Shown in pieces: positions 17,667 through 25,434 of a stretch of DNA of 64,000 nucleotides. The notes beneath the pieces were generated by a model that was not told the DNA's origin, searched no databases, and was given only the letters and a program-made list of their open reading frames with translations. This DNA is from Rhizobium sp. P40RR-XXII (lineage in GTDB: Bacteria > Pseudomonadota > Alphaproteobacteria > Rhizobiales > Rhizobiaceae). Position 1 is the stretch's first letter. The number at the start of each line of letters is the position of its first letter. The stretch lies in contig NZ_JABAII010000001.1 of the NCBI RefSeq assembly GCF_012641405.1, forward strand, positions 248,001 to 312,000. Direction: 5' to 3'. The position numbers were made by a program, and so were the translations under genes.

Positions 17667-18914
17667 TCATCGCTCCGGCGATGCGACGCTATCGAGGCGT
17701 GCCTGCAGGAATTGCCGCACGGCTTCGCTATCGCTGAGGCCGATCGCGCTGCGATATGCGCTGGAGGCGTTTTTCATATCTCCCGCCTCCGTCAAGAGGT
17801 GGGCGCGCACGGCCCAATAGGGTTGATAGTTGACGATTTCGCGCTCGGCTATCCGGTCAAGGAGCGCCAGCCCGGCGGCCGGACCATCCACCCTGCCTGT
17901 CACCGCCGCGTGGCTGACGCGGGCGCCGGCTGTCGGCTTCATGATCACAAGCGCCTCATAGAGCTTGGCCAGTGCGGCCCAGTCCGTCGCGCCGGAACGT
18001 CGCCGGTCGGCATGCACGGACTGGATCGCGGCCTGGCACTGGAACGGACCGAAACGCCCGAATGCACCAGCCTTTCGCAGCAGATCGTCGGCTTCCGCGA
18101 TCATTCCGGTATCCCAAAGGGCCATTTCCTGTTGGTCGAGAGGGACATAGTGTCCATTCGCGTCGCGCCGTGCTTCCCGACGGGATTGACTGTAGAGCAT
18201 CAGCGACAACAAGCCCGCCGCCTCCGGTTCCTGGGGCAGGGTCGCAAGCAGAGTGCGGCCGAGCCAGATGGCTTCTTCCGCGAGCGAGCCTTGCTTGCCG
18301 ATCTCTCCGTCGACCCCGTCCCAGCCGAGGCCATAGGCGGCATATATCGCCGAGAGCACGCTCTCCAGTCGGTCCGGCAACATGGACCGCTCGGGAACGA
18401 TAAAAGGAATATGCGCGTCGCGGATCTTGATTTTTGCACGCACCAGCCGCTGGCTCATGGCTTGCGGCGAAACGAGGAAGGCCCGGGCGATGGTTGCGGC
18501 ATCGACCGCCAGTACGGATTGCAGCATCAGCGGGGTGTGAGCCGAGCGATCCAAAGCCGGATGGGCGCAGACGAAGAGAAGCTTCAAGCGCTCATCTGGA
18601 AAGGCGGAGTTGTCGGTATTCATGCGTTCCTCCGCTTCTTCGAAGGCCATCATGATCCTGTCGCGCGCTCCGGCCCTGACGTTCTCGTGCCTGACCCGGC
18701 GAAGGAGATTGCGCTTGGCTGCAACCAGCAGCCAGGCTTCCGGATTGTCGGGGATGCCGCGTTCCGGCCAGGTACTTAGCGCTGCCGCGATCGCATCGGA
18801 CAAAGCATCCTCGGCCGCCGGCACGTCGCGGAAACGCGCGGCGAGAAAAGCAATCAGCTTGCCGTAGGATTGACGCGCCGCTTGCTCGGCAGCGCGTCGG
18901 GCATCCAATGCCAT
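17667..18914 (-). CDS. ECF42-type RNA polymerase sigma factor with C-terminal helical domain
   Basis: About 415 residues, much longer than a plain ECF sigma factor. Sigma region 2 (AARFRDVPAAEDALSDAIA) and region 4 (AIARAFLVSPQAMSQRLVRA) fill the first 180 residues. A TPR-like DUF6596 tail to the end replaces the usual anti-sigma control. The partner gene 5 bases upstream encodes a DGPF-motif protein, the known companion of this sigma group. I choose the ATG at 18914; an in-frame start at 18986 would lie inside that gene. Confidence 0.88.
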   Translation of the reverse strand: MALDARRAAEQAARQSYGKLIAFLAARFRDVPAAEDALSDAIAAALSTWPERGIPDNPEAWLLVAAKRNLLRRVRHENVRAGARDRIMMAFEEAEERMNTDNSAFPDERLKLLFVCAHPALDRSAHTPLMLQSVLAVDAATIARAFLVSPQAMSQRLVRAKIKIRDAHIPFIVPERSMLPDRLESVLSAIYAAYGLGWDGVDGEIGKQGSLAEEAIWLGRTLLATLPQEPEAAGLLSLMLYSQSRREARRDANGHYVPLDQQEMALWDTGMIAEADDLLRKAGAFGRFGPFQCQAAIQSVHADRRRSGATDWAALAKLYEALVIMKPTAGARVSHAAVTGRVDGPAAGLALLDRIAEREIVNYQPYWAVRAHLLTEAGDMKNASSAYRSAIGLSDSEAVRQFLQARLDSVASPER

Positions 18915-18919
18915 GATGG

Positions 18920-19258
18920 CTACATCTGCAATCGCGGCCGTATCTCGACCGAGCCTTGCTGGGAGATCGGTATGCGCAGAGCCCATTCCAGCGCGGCATC
19001 GAGATCCGGCACGTCGATCAGGTAGAAGCCGCCAAGCTGCTCCTTGCCGTCAGGGAAGGGACCGTCCTTTACCTCATGGTCCTCGCCCTGGCGACGGACG
19101 ACCGTTGCGGTCTCCGGCGCGGTCAACCCCGCGCCTCCTGTCATGATGCCGGCCTGGATAAGCGCCTGCGTGTAGGCAACCCAGCCGTTCTTATAGGTCG
19201 GATCGGCGCGACGCTCGAAATCCTCGGCTGATTCACGGATGATCAAAGCATATTGCAT
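18920..19258 (-). CDS. YCII/DGPF-domain protein, ECF42 partner
   Basis: 112 residues with the signature DGPFPDGKEQLGGFYLIDV, the DGPF motif of YCII-related proteins. These are small ferredoxin-like fold proteins found beside ECF42 sigma factors and probably belong to the sigma regulon. The start at 19258 (MQYALIIRES) has a GGAGA site 7 bases upstream; the longer frame adds no conserved sequence. It is followed within 5 bases by the sigma gene, so they form one operon. Confidence 0.88.
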   Translation of the reverse strand: MQYALIIRESAEDFERRADPTYKNGWVAYTQALIQAGIMTGGAGLTAPETATVVRRQGEDHEVKDGPFPDGKEQLGGFYLIDVPDLDAALEWALRIPISQQGSVEIRPRLQM

Positions 19259-19393
19259 GAGATAAGTCTCCGATTGGCAGTTTTGACGATGGCCGGACGG
19301 CGTACCTGCAAAGCTCAATGCCGGAATATACAACACCGCTGGCGAAACGGCTTCCTGCCGCTTCGATATAATGAGCCGTGAGCCCGGGCGAAT

Positions 19394-19399
19394 TCGACA
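19394..19399 (-). promoter_or_regulatory. Possible ECF42 -35 element TGTCGA
   Basis: TGTCGA on the minus strand, 136 bases before the DGPF start. From memory, ECF42 factors prefer TGTCGA at -35 with a C-rich -10 such as CGATC or CGTC. Here a CGGCTC follows after 15 bases. It is a candidate only. Confidence 0.35.
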
Positions 19400-19441
19400 C
19401 TCGCGGAAAGATTTTTGAAATTCATGACCGAAAAATCAAAA

Positions 19442-19472
19442 CGGCCGGCATGCCCAAGGGGCAGCCGGCCGG
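19442..19472 (-). terminator. Terminator after DUF1508 gene
   Basis: Arms CGGCCGGC and CCGGCCG enclose a further short GCCC/GGGC stem. On the minus strand the hairpin is followed by TTTTGATTTTT. Confidence 0.8.
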
Positions 19473-19506
19473 ACATGGCTTCACAGCAGATGCTTGACGC
19501 GAAGTC

Positions 19507-19695
19507 TTAGGCGGTTGCGGTGGTCTGGTCGTCGATGACGGCGCCGCCGACATGAGCCTTGATCGATTCGATGGCATGCAGAGCCGAAGCCTTCGCCTTG
19601 TAGCCTTCGGAACCGAACATGGTTTCGCCGTTCGAGGCTTTGAAGCGAAAGCGAAACTCGCCAGCCTTGTCCTTGTAGACTTCAAATTTATACAT
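19507..19695 (-). CDS. DUF1508 (YegP-like) family protein
   Basis: 62 residues with one DUF1508 unit: YKFEVYKDKAGEFRFRFKAS, then NGETMFGSEGYKAKASALHAI. Families such as YegP often have two copies, so this is the single-unit form. The function is poorly known and is linked with stress in some species. It ends at a strong terminator and is a lone gene. Confidence 0.88.
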   Translation of the reverse strand: MYKFEVYKDKAGEFRFRFKASNGETMFGSEGYKAKASALHAIESIKAHVGGAVIDDQTTATA

Positions 19696-19804
19696 GGTTC
19701 ACGTCTCCTAGAATCGCGTCAGCGCGGGATAACGCGGAAAATCTAGCTCAACTTCAAAGTTATTTCCATATGGTTGTATTTGCGGCAACGGGATACTGCA
19801 CATG

Positions 19805-21691
19805 CTATTTCGCGATAAGCATGTGTTCCTCTATGCCGGCATCGAACTGCAGGCGTGCAAGCTTCGCGTAGATGCCGCCGTGGCGGATCAGGCTTTGATG
19901 CGTGCCTTCCTCGACGATACGGCCCTGATCCAGCACCAGAATGCGGTCGGCCTTCAGCACGGTCGCCAGGCGATGGGCAATGACGAGAGTGGTGCGTGTT
20001 TCCATGAGGCCTTCCAGGGCTTTCTGCACCAGGGTTTCGCTTTCCGCATCGAGGGCGGACGTTGCCTCGTCGAGCAGCAGGATCGGCGCATTCTTCAGGA
20101 TGGCGCGGGCAATGGCAACGCGCTGTCGCTGGCCGCCGGAGAGGGTTACGCCGCGCTCGCCGACTTGCGTGTCATATCCCTTTTCCAGGCGCGAGACGAA
20201 TTCGTCCGCCTGTGCGGCGATGGCGGCGGCGCGCACTTCGTCGCGAGAGGCATCCGGGCGGCCGAAGGCGATGTTGTCGTGGATGGAAGCGGCGAAGATC
20301 GTAGTGTCTTGAGGCACGATGGCGACGCGCTCACGCAAGGCATCCGGCAGAACATCGCGAGCGTCGACGCCATCTATGGCGACTTGGCCCTTCTGCGGAT
20401 CGTAGAAGCGCAGCAGCAGCGAGAAGATGGTGCTCTTCCCGGCGCCGGACGCCCCGACGATCGCGACCGTCTCGCCCGGCTTCACCGAGAAGGAGAGCCC
20501 ATGCAGCGCCGATCGCCCGGGTCGTGATGGATAAGAGAAGTGGACATCGGAGAAATCCACGCGGCCCTGCGGCGGCTGCGGTAAGGGCAGGGGATTGGCC
20601 GGAGCGGCAATGGGCGAAACCTCGGCAAGCAGCTCGCCCAGGCGATCGGCAGCGCCCGCGGCCTGCGACAGCTCGCCCCAGACTTCCGACAGCGAACCGA
20701 GCGAGGAACCGGCGATGACGGAGTAAAGCAGGAACTGGCCGAGCGTGCCGGCCGACAGGGTGCCGGCAAGCACATTCTGCGCCCCGACCCAAAGAACGGC
20801 GACGATGCTGCCGAAGATCATGGCAATGGCGAAGCCCGTCAGCAGCGAGCGGGATTTGATCGCCGCACGCGCCGCCTGATAGGCATCCTCGACCGTATTG
20901 CCATAGCGCTGCGAGGCGGCGATTTCGCCGTTATAGGCTTGGATGGTGCGGTTGGCCGCGATGGTTTCATTGGCATAGGCCGATGCCTGCGCCAGCGTAT
21001 CCTGCGCGGCACGCGAGCGCTTGCGCACGGAGCGGCCGAAGCTGACCAGCGGCAGCACGATGATCGGGATGGCGATCAGGACGATGCTCGAAAGCTTCGG
21101 GCTGGTGATGATCATCATGATCACGGCGCCCAGACAGAGGATGAGGTTGCGCAGCGCGACGGAGGCAGTAGCGCCGACCGCGGACTTGATCTGGGTCGTG
21201 TCGGCCGTCAGCCGCGAGACGATCTCGCCGGACTGGTTGACGTCGAAGAAGGAGGGCGACAGCCGCGTGACGTGGTCAAAGACCTCGCGGCGCATATCCG
21301 AGACGATGCGTTCGCCGATGGAGATGACGAAATAGTAGCGCAGCGCGCTCGCCGCGGCGAGCACCAGGGCCATGCCCATGATCGCGATGAAATAGCTGTC
21401 GATCAGTCCGCAGTCGGCCTCATCGAAACCGTGATCGATCATGCGGCGCACAGCGACCGGCAGAGCAAGCGAGGTGACGGCTGCAAGGACGAGCGAGACA
21501 AGCGCTCCGGCCACCATGCCGCGATATCGCCTGAGGTATGGCGTCAATCGTCCAAGGGGACGGATCGAACGGGTTTTCTTTTCCTCTGCCTGGCCAGTCT
21601 CTGACAAGTCGTCTCCTATCCCCATATCAGCAAAGGGACTTGACGTTTCGCCCCTTGTTATCGCCGCTGCCTTCATGTATAGGCACGCCAT
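19805..21691 (-). CDS. ABC exporter, fused permease and ATPase (MsbA-like)
   Basis: 628 residues, a half-size exporter. The N-terminal part (about 40-330) has six membrane helices. The ATPase part has Walker A GASGAGKST near residue 412, the signature LSGGQRQRVAIARA near 516 and Walker B ILLLDEATSALD soon after. MsbA and related exporters flip lipids or drugs, but no substrate can be assigned here. ATGs at 21676 and 21640 are alternative starts. It is divergent from rpmE, with 109 bases between. Confidence 0.9.
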   Translation of the reverse strand: MACLYMKAAAITRGETSSPFADMGIGDDLSETGQAEEKKTRSIRPLGRLTPYLRRYRGMVAGALVSLVLAAVTSLALPVAVRRMIDHGFDEADCGLIDSYFIAIMGMALVLAAASALRYYFVISIGERIVSDMRREVFDHVTRLSPSFFDVNQSGEIVSRLTADTTQIKSAVGATASVALRNLILCLGAVIMMIITSPKLSSIVLIAIPIIVLPLVSFGRSVRKRSRAAQDTLAQASAYANETIAANRTIQAYNGEIAASQRYGNTVEDAYQAARAAIKSRSLLTGFAIAMIFGSIVAVLWVGAQNVLAGTLSAGTLGQFLLYSVIAGSSLGSLSEVWGELSQAAGAADRLGELLAEVSPIAAPANPLPLPQPPQGRVDFSDVHFSYPSRPGRSALHGLSFSVKPGETVAIVGASGAGKSTIFSLLLRFYDPQKGQVAIDGVDARDVLPDALRERVAIVPQDTTIFAASIHDNIAFGRPDASRDEVRAAAIAAQADEFVSRLEKGYDTQVGERGVTLSGGQRQRVAIARAILKNAPILLLDEATSALDAESETLVQKALEGLMETRTTLVIAHRLATVLKADRILVLDQGRIVEEGTHQSLIRHGGIYAKLARLQFDAGIEEHMLIAK

Positions 21692-21800
21692 CTTAATTGG
21701 AAGCCGTGGCCTTTAACGGACTGCGGCTTCATTTATTCAATCGGTTCGGTTGCCGCAATGGCTTGCGACAAATGGACCCTGGCATGACAGGAAGATTGTT

Positions 21801-22022
21801 ATGAAGGCCAACATTCATCCCGACTACCACACGATCAAGGTAGTCATGACCGACGGTACCGAATATGAAACCCGCTCGACCTGGGGTTCTGAAGGCGCTG
21901 TCATGAACCTCGAAATCGACTCCAAGTCCCATCCGGCTTGGACCGGCGGCAACCAGCAGCTGATGGACCGTGCCGGCCGTGTTTCGAAGTTCAACAAGCG
22001 CTTCGGTGGTCTCGGCATCTAA
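21801..22022 (+). CDS. rpmE: 50S ribosomal protein L31
   Basis: 73 residues beginning [19 protein letters not shown] and ending NKRFGGLGI, clearly L31 of the large subunit. No cysteines are present, so it is the zinc-independent form. The ATG at 21801 has AGGAAG about 7 bases upstream. The longer frame from 21750 has no such site and extends past the family start. A good terminator follows. Confidence 0.95.
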   Translation: MKANIHPDYHTIKVVMTDGTEYETRSTWGSEGAVMNLEIDSKSHPAWTGGNQQLMDRAGRVSKFNKRFGGLGI

Positions 22023-22049
22023 TCGCATTGCGATTTGCCGCTTGAAAAG

Positions 22050-22073
22050 AGCCCGGTTTTGCCGGGCTTTTTT
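22050..22073 (+). terminator. Terminator after rpmE
   Basis: AGCCCGG paired with CCGGGCT around a five-base loop, followed by a T-run. It lies 28 bases past the rpmE stop and also faces the end of the convergent GTPase gene. Confidence 0.9.
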
Positions 22074-22097
22074 GTGTTGGGTATGTCGCCTCGGCGC

Positions 22098-24035
22098 TCA
22101 TCGCACGCGCCGCAGGTAGTCGGCGCGATCGAACGGGTTGGCACCCGCGCGCTCCCGTAAGTGTGGCGGACCGGCCAGCGGGGCATAGTGGTCGAAGGCG
22201 TGATCCAAAGCGCCCGCTCCGCCCGACAATCCCGGCAACTGCCTTTGAATATTCTGGATCATCGCCGATGCCACCGTGCCTTCCAGCCGGGCCAGTCCCT
22301 CGTCGATCAGCGATTTTCTCATCGATGCGCCGGATTTTGCCAGCAGGCTGTGCATGCCGGCGAGTGCCATTGCCGGTATCTCGATATGAAAATGCTCGAT
22401 AGGCTGGCACAGGACCGTGCGCGCGGACGAAAGCGCCGATGCCAGCACCAGCGGCGTCAGCTTGCGAAAATCCACAGCGGTCGTGGCTGGCGAGCTTTGG
22501 CGCGCCGATGTCATGGCGACGTGGCAATCGATGACCTGCCAACCGAAAAGACCTTCCTTCAGTGTTTCGAAAGTGGCCTCCTCGACCGCTCGATAGAAGC
22601 TTGCGGGCATCTGGCCGACGTCCACTTCCAGAGCAAAGCTGTTGCCGGCGCCTTCCGGCCGCGGCTCGACGCGCAATCCGACCGTTGCGAGAAACGGATT
22701 GGGCTCCTTGAATATCAGCTCAATTGCGCTTCCGGTTCCGACCAGCCTCTCGGCATAGATGACGGTGCTTTCTTCGAAGACGATATCCAGGCCGAACTCG
22801 CTCGACAGCGTTGCCTGGATGACTTCCTTCTGCACCTCGCCGTAAAGCGAGACGTATATGTCGCCGGTTTCTTCATTGGCGCGCAGGTTGATGAGCGGAT
22901 CCTGCTCTGCGAGCTGGCCAAGAGCCAGCCACAGTGCCGCGTTTTCGGAGGGCCGCATCGGACGGATGTGGGTTTCCAGAGTGGGGGGCGCAAAATGACG
23001 AAGAGTGCCGGGTGACGTCTCGGTGCCGACCCAATCGCCGATGCGGGCATTCGCGAGCCCGCCGACCTTGGCGATCTGTCCCGCGCTGACCTGCGTGACC
23101 TTGTCCGCTCGGCCGTCCCGGAAAAGCTGAAGGCTGCTGATCTTTGCCAAGCCGTTCGGGAGTTCGAGATCGTCACGAAGTCCGATCGTGCCTGACGCCA
23201 GATAGAGATAGGCGAGCTTCTCCCCGCCCCATCCTCGCTCGATCTTGAAGATTTTCCCGGAGACCGGACCATCAGGATTCGGGAGGCGGCTGGGAAGCAG
23301 GGTCTCGATCGCCGAGATCAGGGTAGGGATACCGAGGCCCCTTGTGGCCGCACCGGCAAATGCCGGGTGAATGAGAGCTCTCGCCACCTGATCGACAAGG
23401 AGGGGCTCCAGTCTTTGTCGCGTCAGACGCTCCGGATGAAGCACATAATCGGCCAGCAGGGCCTCATCGTTGACCGTAAGCACCTCGCATAGGCGCGAGA
23501 AATGAGGATCGGCTCCGATATCGGCTGCTTCCACAGCGGCGAGCCTGCTGCCGGCATCGCGCACGGTCGACATCGCAACCGGGCGGACCGCCAGCTGGGT
23601 CGCAATATCATCGAGAACGTCATCATAACGCGCGCCGAGGCGATCGACCTTGTTGATGAAGAACACGAAGGGGATGCCGAGGCGCCGCAAGGCCCGGACA
23701 AGTACACGGGTCTGCGGCTGCACGCCCTCGACTGCCGAAACGACGACGACGGCCGCATCGAGCAATTGCAGGACCCGTTCTATCTCGGCGATGAAGTCCG
23801 GGTGGCCTGGCGTGTCGACGAGGTTCACCGCCACATCGCCAATGGTAAAGGAAGCCACCGCCGCAGCGATGGTGATGCCGCGCTGTCTTTCGAGTTCGAG
23901 ACTATCGGTCTGCGTATTGCCGGCGTCGACGCTGCCGAGCCTGTCGATAACACCGGTGTCGAAAAGGAGTCGTTCCGTTAGGCTAGTCTTGCCCGCGTCT
24001 ACATGGGCGAGAATGCCCAGATTCAATGTGCGCAT
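22098..24035 (-). CDS. Tet(M)/OtrA-like ribosomal-protection translational GTPase
   Basis: 645 residues, the length of tetracycline ribosomal-protection proteins and shorter than EF-G (about 700). GTPase motifs are AHVDAGKT (10-17), RGIT (52-55), DTPGH (74-78) and NKVD (128-131). EF-G-like domains II-V follow. Proteins of this type remove tetracycline from the ribosome. In rhizobia this gene is part of the chromosome, not a mobile element, so resistance or a housekeeping translation role are both possible. It is convergent with rpmE. There are no mobile-element signs around it. Confidence 0.85.
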   Translation of the reverse strand: MRTLNLGILAHVDAGKTSLTERLLFDTGVIDRLGSVDAGNTQTDSLELERQRGITIAAAVASFTIGDVAVNLVDTPGHPDFIAEIERVLQLLDAAVVVVSAVEGVQPQTRVLVRALRRLGIPFVFFINKVDRLGARYDDVLDDIATQLAVRPVAMSTVRDAGSRLAAVEAADIGADPHFSRLCEVLTVNDEALLADYVLHPERLTRQRLEPLLVDQVARALIHPAFAGAATRGLGIPTLISAIETLLPSRLPNPDGPVSGKIFKIERGWGGEKLAYLYLASGTIGLRDDLELPNGLAKISSLQLFRDGRADKVTQVSAGQIAKVGGLANARIGDWVGTETSPGTLRHFAPPTLETHIRPMRPSENAALWLALGQLAEQDPLINLRANEETGDIYVSLYGEVQKEVIQATLSSEFGLDIVFEESTVIYAERLVGTGSAIELIFKEPNPFLATVGLRVEPRPEGAGNSFALEVDVGQMPASFYRAVEEATFETLKEGLFGWQVIDCHVAMTSARQSSPATTAVDFRKLTPLVLASALSSARTVLCQPIEHFHIEIPAMALAGMHSLLAKSGASMRKSLIDEGLARLEGTVASAMIQNIQRQLPGLSGGAGALDHAFDHYAPLAGPPHLRERAGANPFDRADYLRRVR

Positions 24036-24258
24036 GGTCCATCATCTTCTCAGAATTTCGGATTTGATTTTCGTGAGAAGTGAGTCGGCGCATTGGGTCC
24101 TCCACGCACATTCGATATCGGCTTGCCCATCCCTTGAGAGAGGCGGGGTACTCTTTTTTACAGATGTTTCGCGCAAACCGTCAAGCTTGGCCCGGTTTCT
24201 ACTCTGAGCTTAACTTCGCGTGTCGCTTTTCCAAGTGCGGGATGGCTGTCCAAAAGAA

Positions 24259-24285
24259 AACCGGCCGCGCCAGGCGCGACCGGTT
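24259..24285 (-). terminator. Terminator after rcdA
   Basis: AACCGG-containing arms (ACCGGCCGCGCC and GGCGCGACCGGT with one mismatch) form a GC-rich hairpin. On the minus strand it is followed by TTTTCTTTTGG. It is about 28 bases past the end of the DUF1465 gene. Confidence 0.85.
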
Positions 24286-24313
24286 CAAATTCATAGCAGA
24301 TGATTAGAACGGC

Positions 24314-24829
24314 TCAGTTGCTGCCAAAGGCTGTCTGCAACAGGGTCAGCTGTGCCTTGACGCTATTCTGGTTGTCGGGAACGATGGCGGCCTCGGTCGG
24401 ACGATAGATTTCGCGATCGAGAATGGCGACGCGATTCTGCAGGCGCAACGAGCGCTCGACCAGATCTCGGAACGCTTCCGGCAGATCGTTCCAGCCCGGC
24501 GCGCTGCGATCGACGTTGAAGCCGTCGAGACGAACCTTGTTCTTTTCGGCCAGCACCTGGTCACGCGACATTTCGCCATTGTTGACGGCGCGCTGCAAAA
24601 GCAGCCAGGACGCCATCTGCATGAGGCGGGTCGTCAGCCGCATGGATTCGGCGGCGTAGAGCACGGAAGCCATGCGCGGCAGAACCTTGGAGGCAGCGCG
24701 GCCCTGGCCGTCGAGATAGCCCGCGGTTTCCTCGACCAGCGACATGCCTTCAGAATACAGTGCCCTGAACTGCGCCGAAGACGCGGCATGGCCAGCAAAG
24801 CTGATCGTGTTCAACCCAAGTTCCGACAT
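24314..24829 (-). CDS. rcdA: RcdA-like regulator of CtrA degradation (DUF1465)
   Basis: 171 residues from MSELGLN. The DUF1465 family is the one that includes Caulobacter RcdA, an adaptor that helps ClpXP degrade CtrA. Typical parts are TISFAGHAASSAQFRALY, a helical central region with LPRMASVLYAAESMRLTTRL, and a disordered C-terminus. It is cytosolic. The longer frame from 24856 adds MLREAGIYS, not typical of the family. A perfect CtrA box lies 126 bases upstream (24955-24969). Confidence 0.82.
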   Translation of the reverse strand: MSELGLNTISFAGHAASSAQFRALYSEGMSLVEETAGYLDGQGRAASKVLPRMASVLYAAESMRLTTRLMQMASWLLLQRAVNNGEMSRDQVLAEKNKVRLDGFNVDRSAPGWNDLPEAFRDLVERSLRLQNRVAILDREIYRPTEAAIVPDNQNSVKAQLTLLQTAFGSN

Positions 24830-24954
24830 TGAATAAATCCCTGCTTCACGCAACACTTTTGTTCAGGAAAAGCCGGTCAAGTCCCTAAGAGCTTTCGGCA
24901 TCCGCTTTTATGACTTTAGGATGCTGGTTTTAACTGAAATCCGCAAGGCGATTC

Positions 24955-24969
24955 TTAAGAAAGGGTTAA
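24955..24969. promoter_or_regulatory. CtrA box TTAA-N7-TTAA upstream of rcdA
   Basis: TTAAGAAAGGGTTAA is an exact match to the CtrA consensus TTAA-N7-TTAA. It is 126 bases upstream of the chosen rcdA start. It lies between rcdA and the DUF1192 terminator, so rcdA is the only near target. Confidence 0.7.
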
Positions 24970-25005
24970 TCTCCACAGTTTCGATGGAGGTGGTGTCACA
25001 GGATG

Positions 25006-25033
25006 AAAAAAGAAGAGCCGCAAAAGCGGCTCT
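25006..25033 (-). terminator. Terminator downstream of DUF1192
   Basis: AGAGCCGC and GCGGCTCT form a perfect 8-bp stem with an AAAA loop. On the minus strand it is followed by TTCTTTTTT. It lies about 180 bases past the DUF1192 stop and insulates the rcdA promoter. Confidence 0.85.
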
Positions 25034-25214
25034 CAAGGTAAAACAGGGAGAAAAATCAGACCAATTCGCCAAGTGGAGGAACTGTCTGAGTCCAGAGCGA
25101 ATCTGGATAATTATAGTAATATGTCGTAAAGCTTAATATTCGGTTGAGCATGCCTTGATCGCGAGCTGCGCCGCACGGATCTCGTGCCGCCGCCAAGCGC
25201 CTTGGAGCAGTGCT

Positions 25215-25406
25215 TCAGAAACGGAAGAGGCTCTCCGCCGCCTTGCGTCCGGATGCCTTGGTTTCCATTTCCTCTTGCAGCCGGGCGATCTCGCCCTGGA
25301 GCAATGCGATGCGGTTTTTCAGCTCGTCCACGGATAGCAGCGACAGATCGCTGCCTATTTCATGGGCTGACGGCTGCTGCGGACGATCATCGTCGAATAA
25401 GCTCAT
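25215..25406 (-). CDS. DUF1192 family small protein
   Basis: 63 residues. It has the DUF1192 pattern MSLFDDDRPQQPSAHEIGSD, then LSVDELKNRIALLQGEIARL, a helical segment that should form a coiled coil. The function is unknown; it is conserved in alphaproteobacteria. It follows the MFS gene on the same strand by 28 bases and so may share its transcript. Confidence 0.88.
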   Translation of the reverse strand: MSLFDDDRPQQPSAHEIGSDLSLLSVDELKNRIALLQGEIARLQEEMETKASGRKAAESLFRF

Positions 25407-25434
25407 TTCGGCTCCTCCTTTCCCTTTTGGGGGA

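Noticed and set aside
24921..25136. 71-codon open frame between rcdA and DUF1192
   Set aside because: It covers the CtrA box and the DUF1192 terminator, with no ribosome site or domain.
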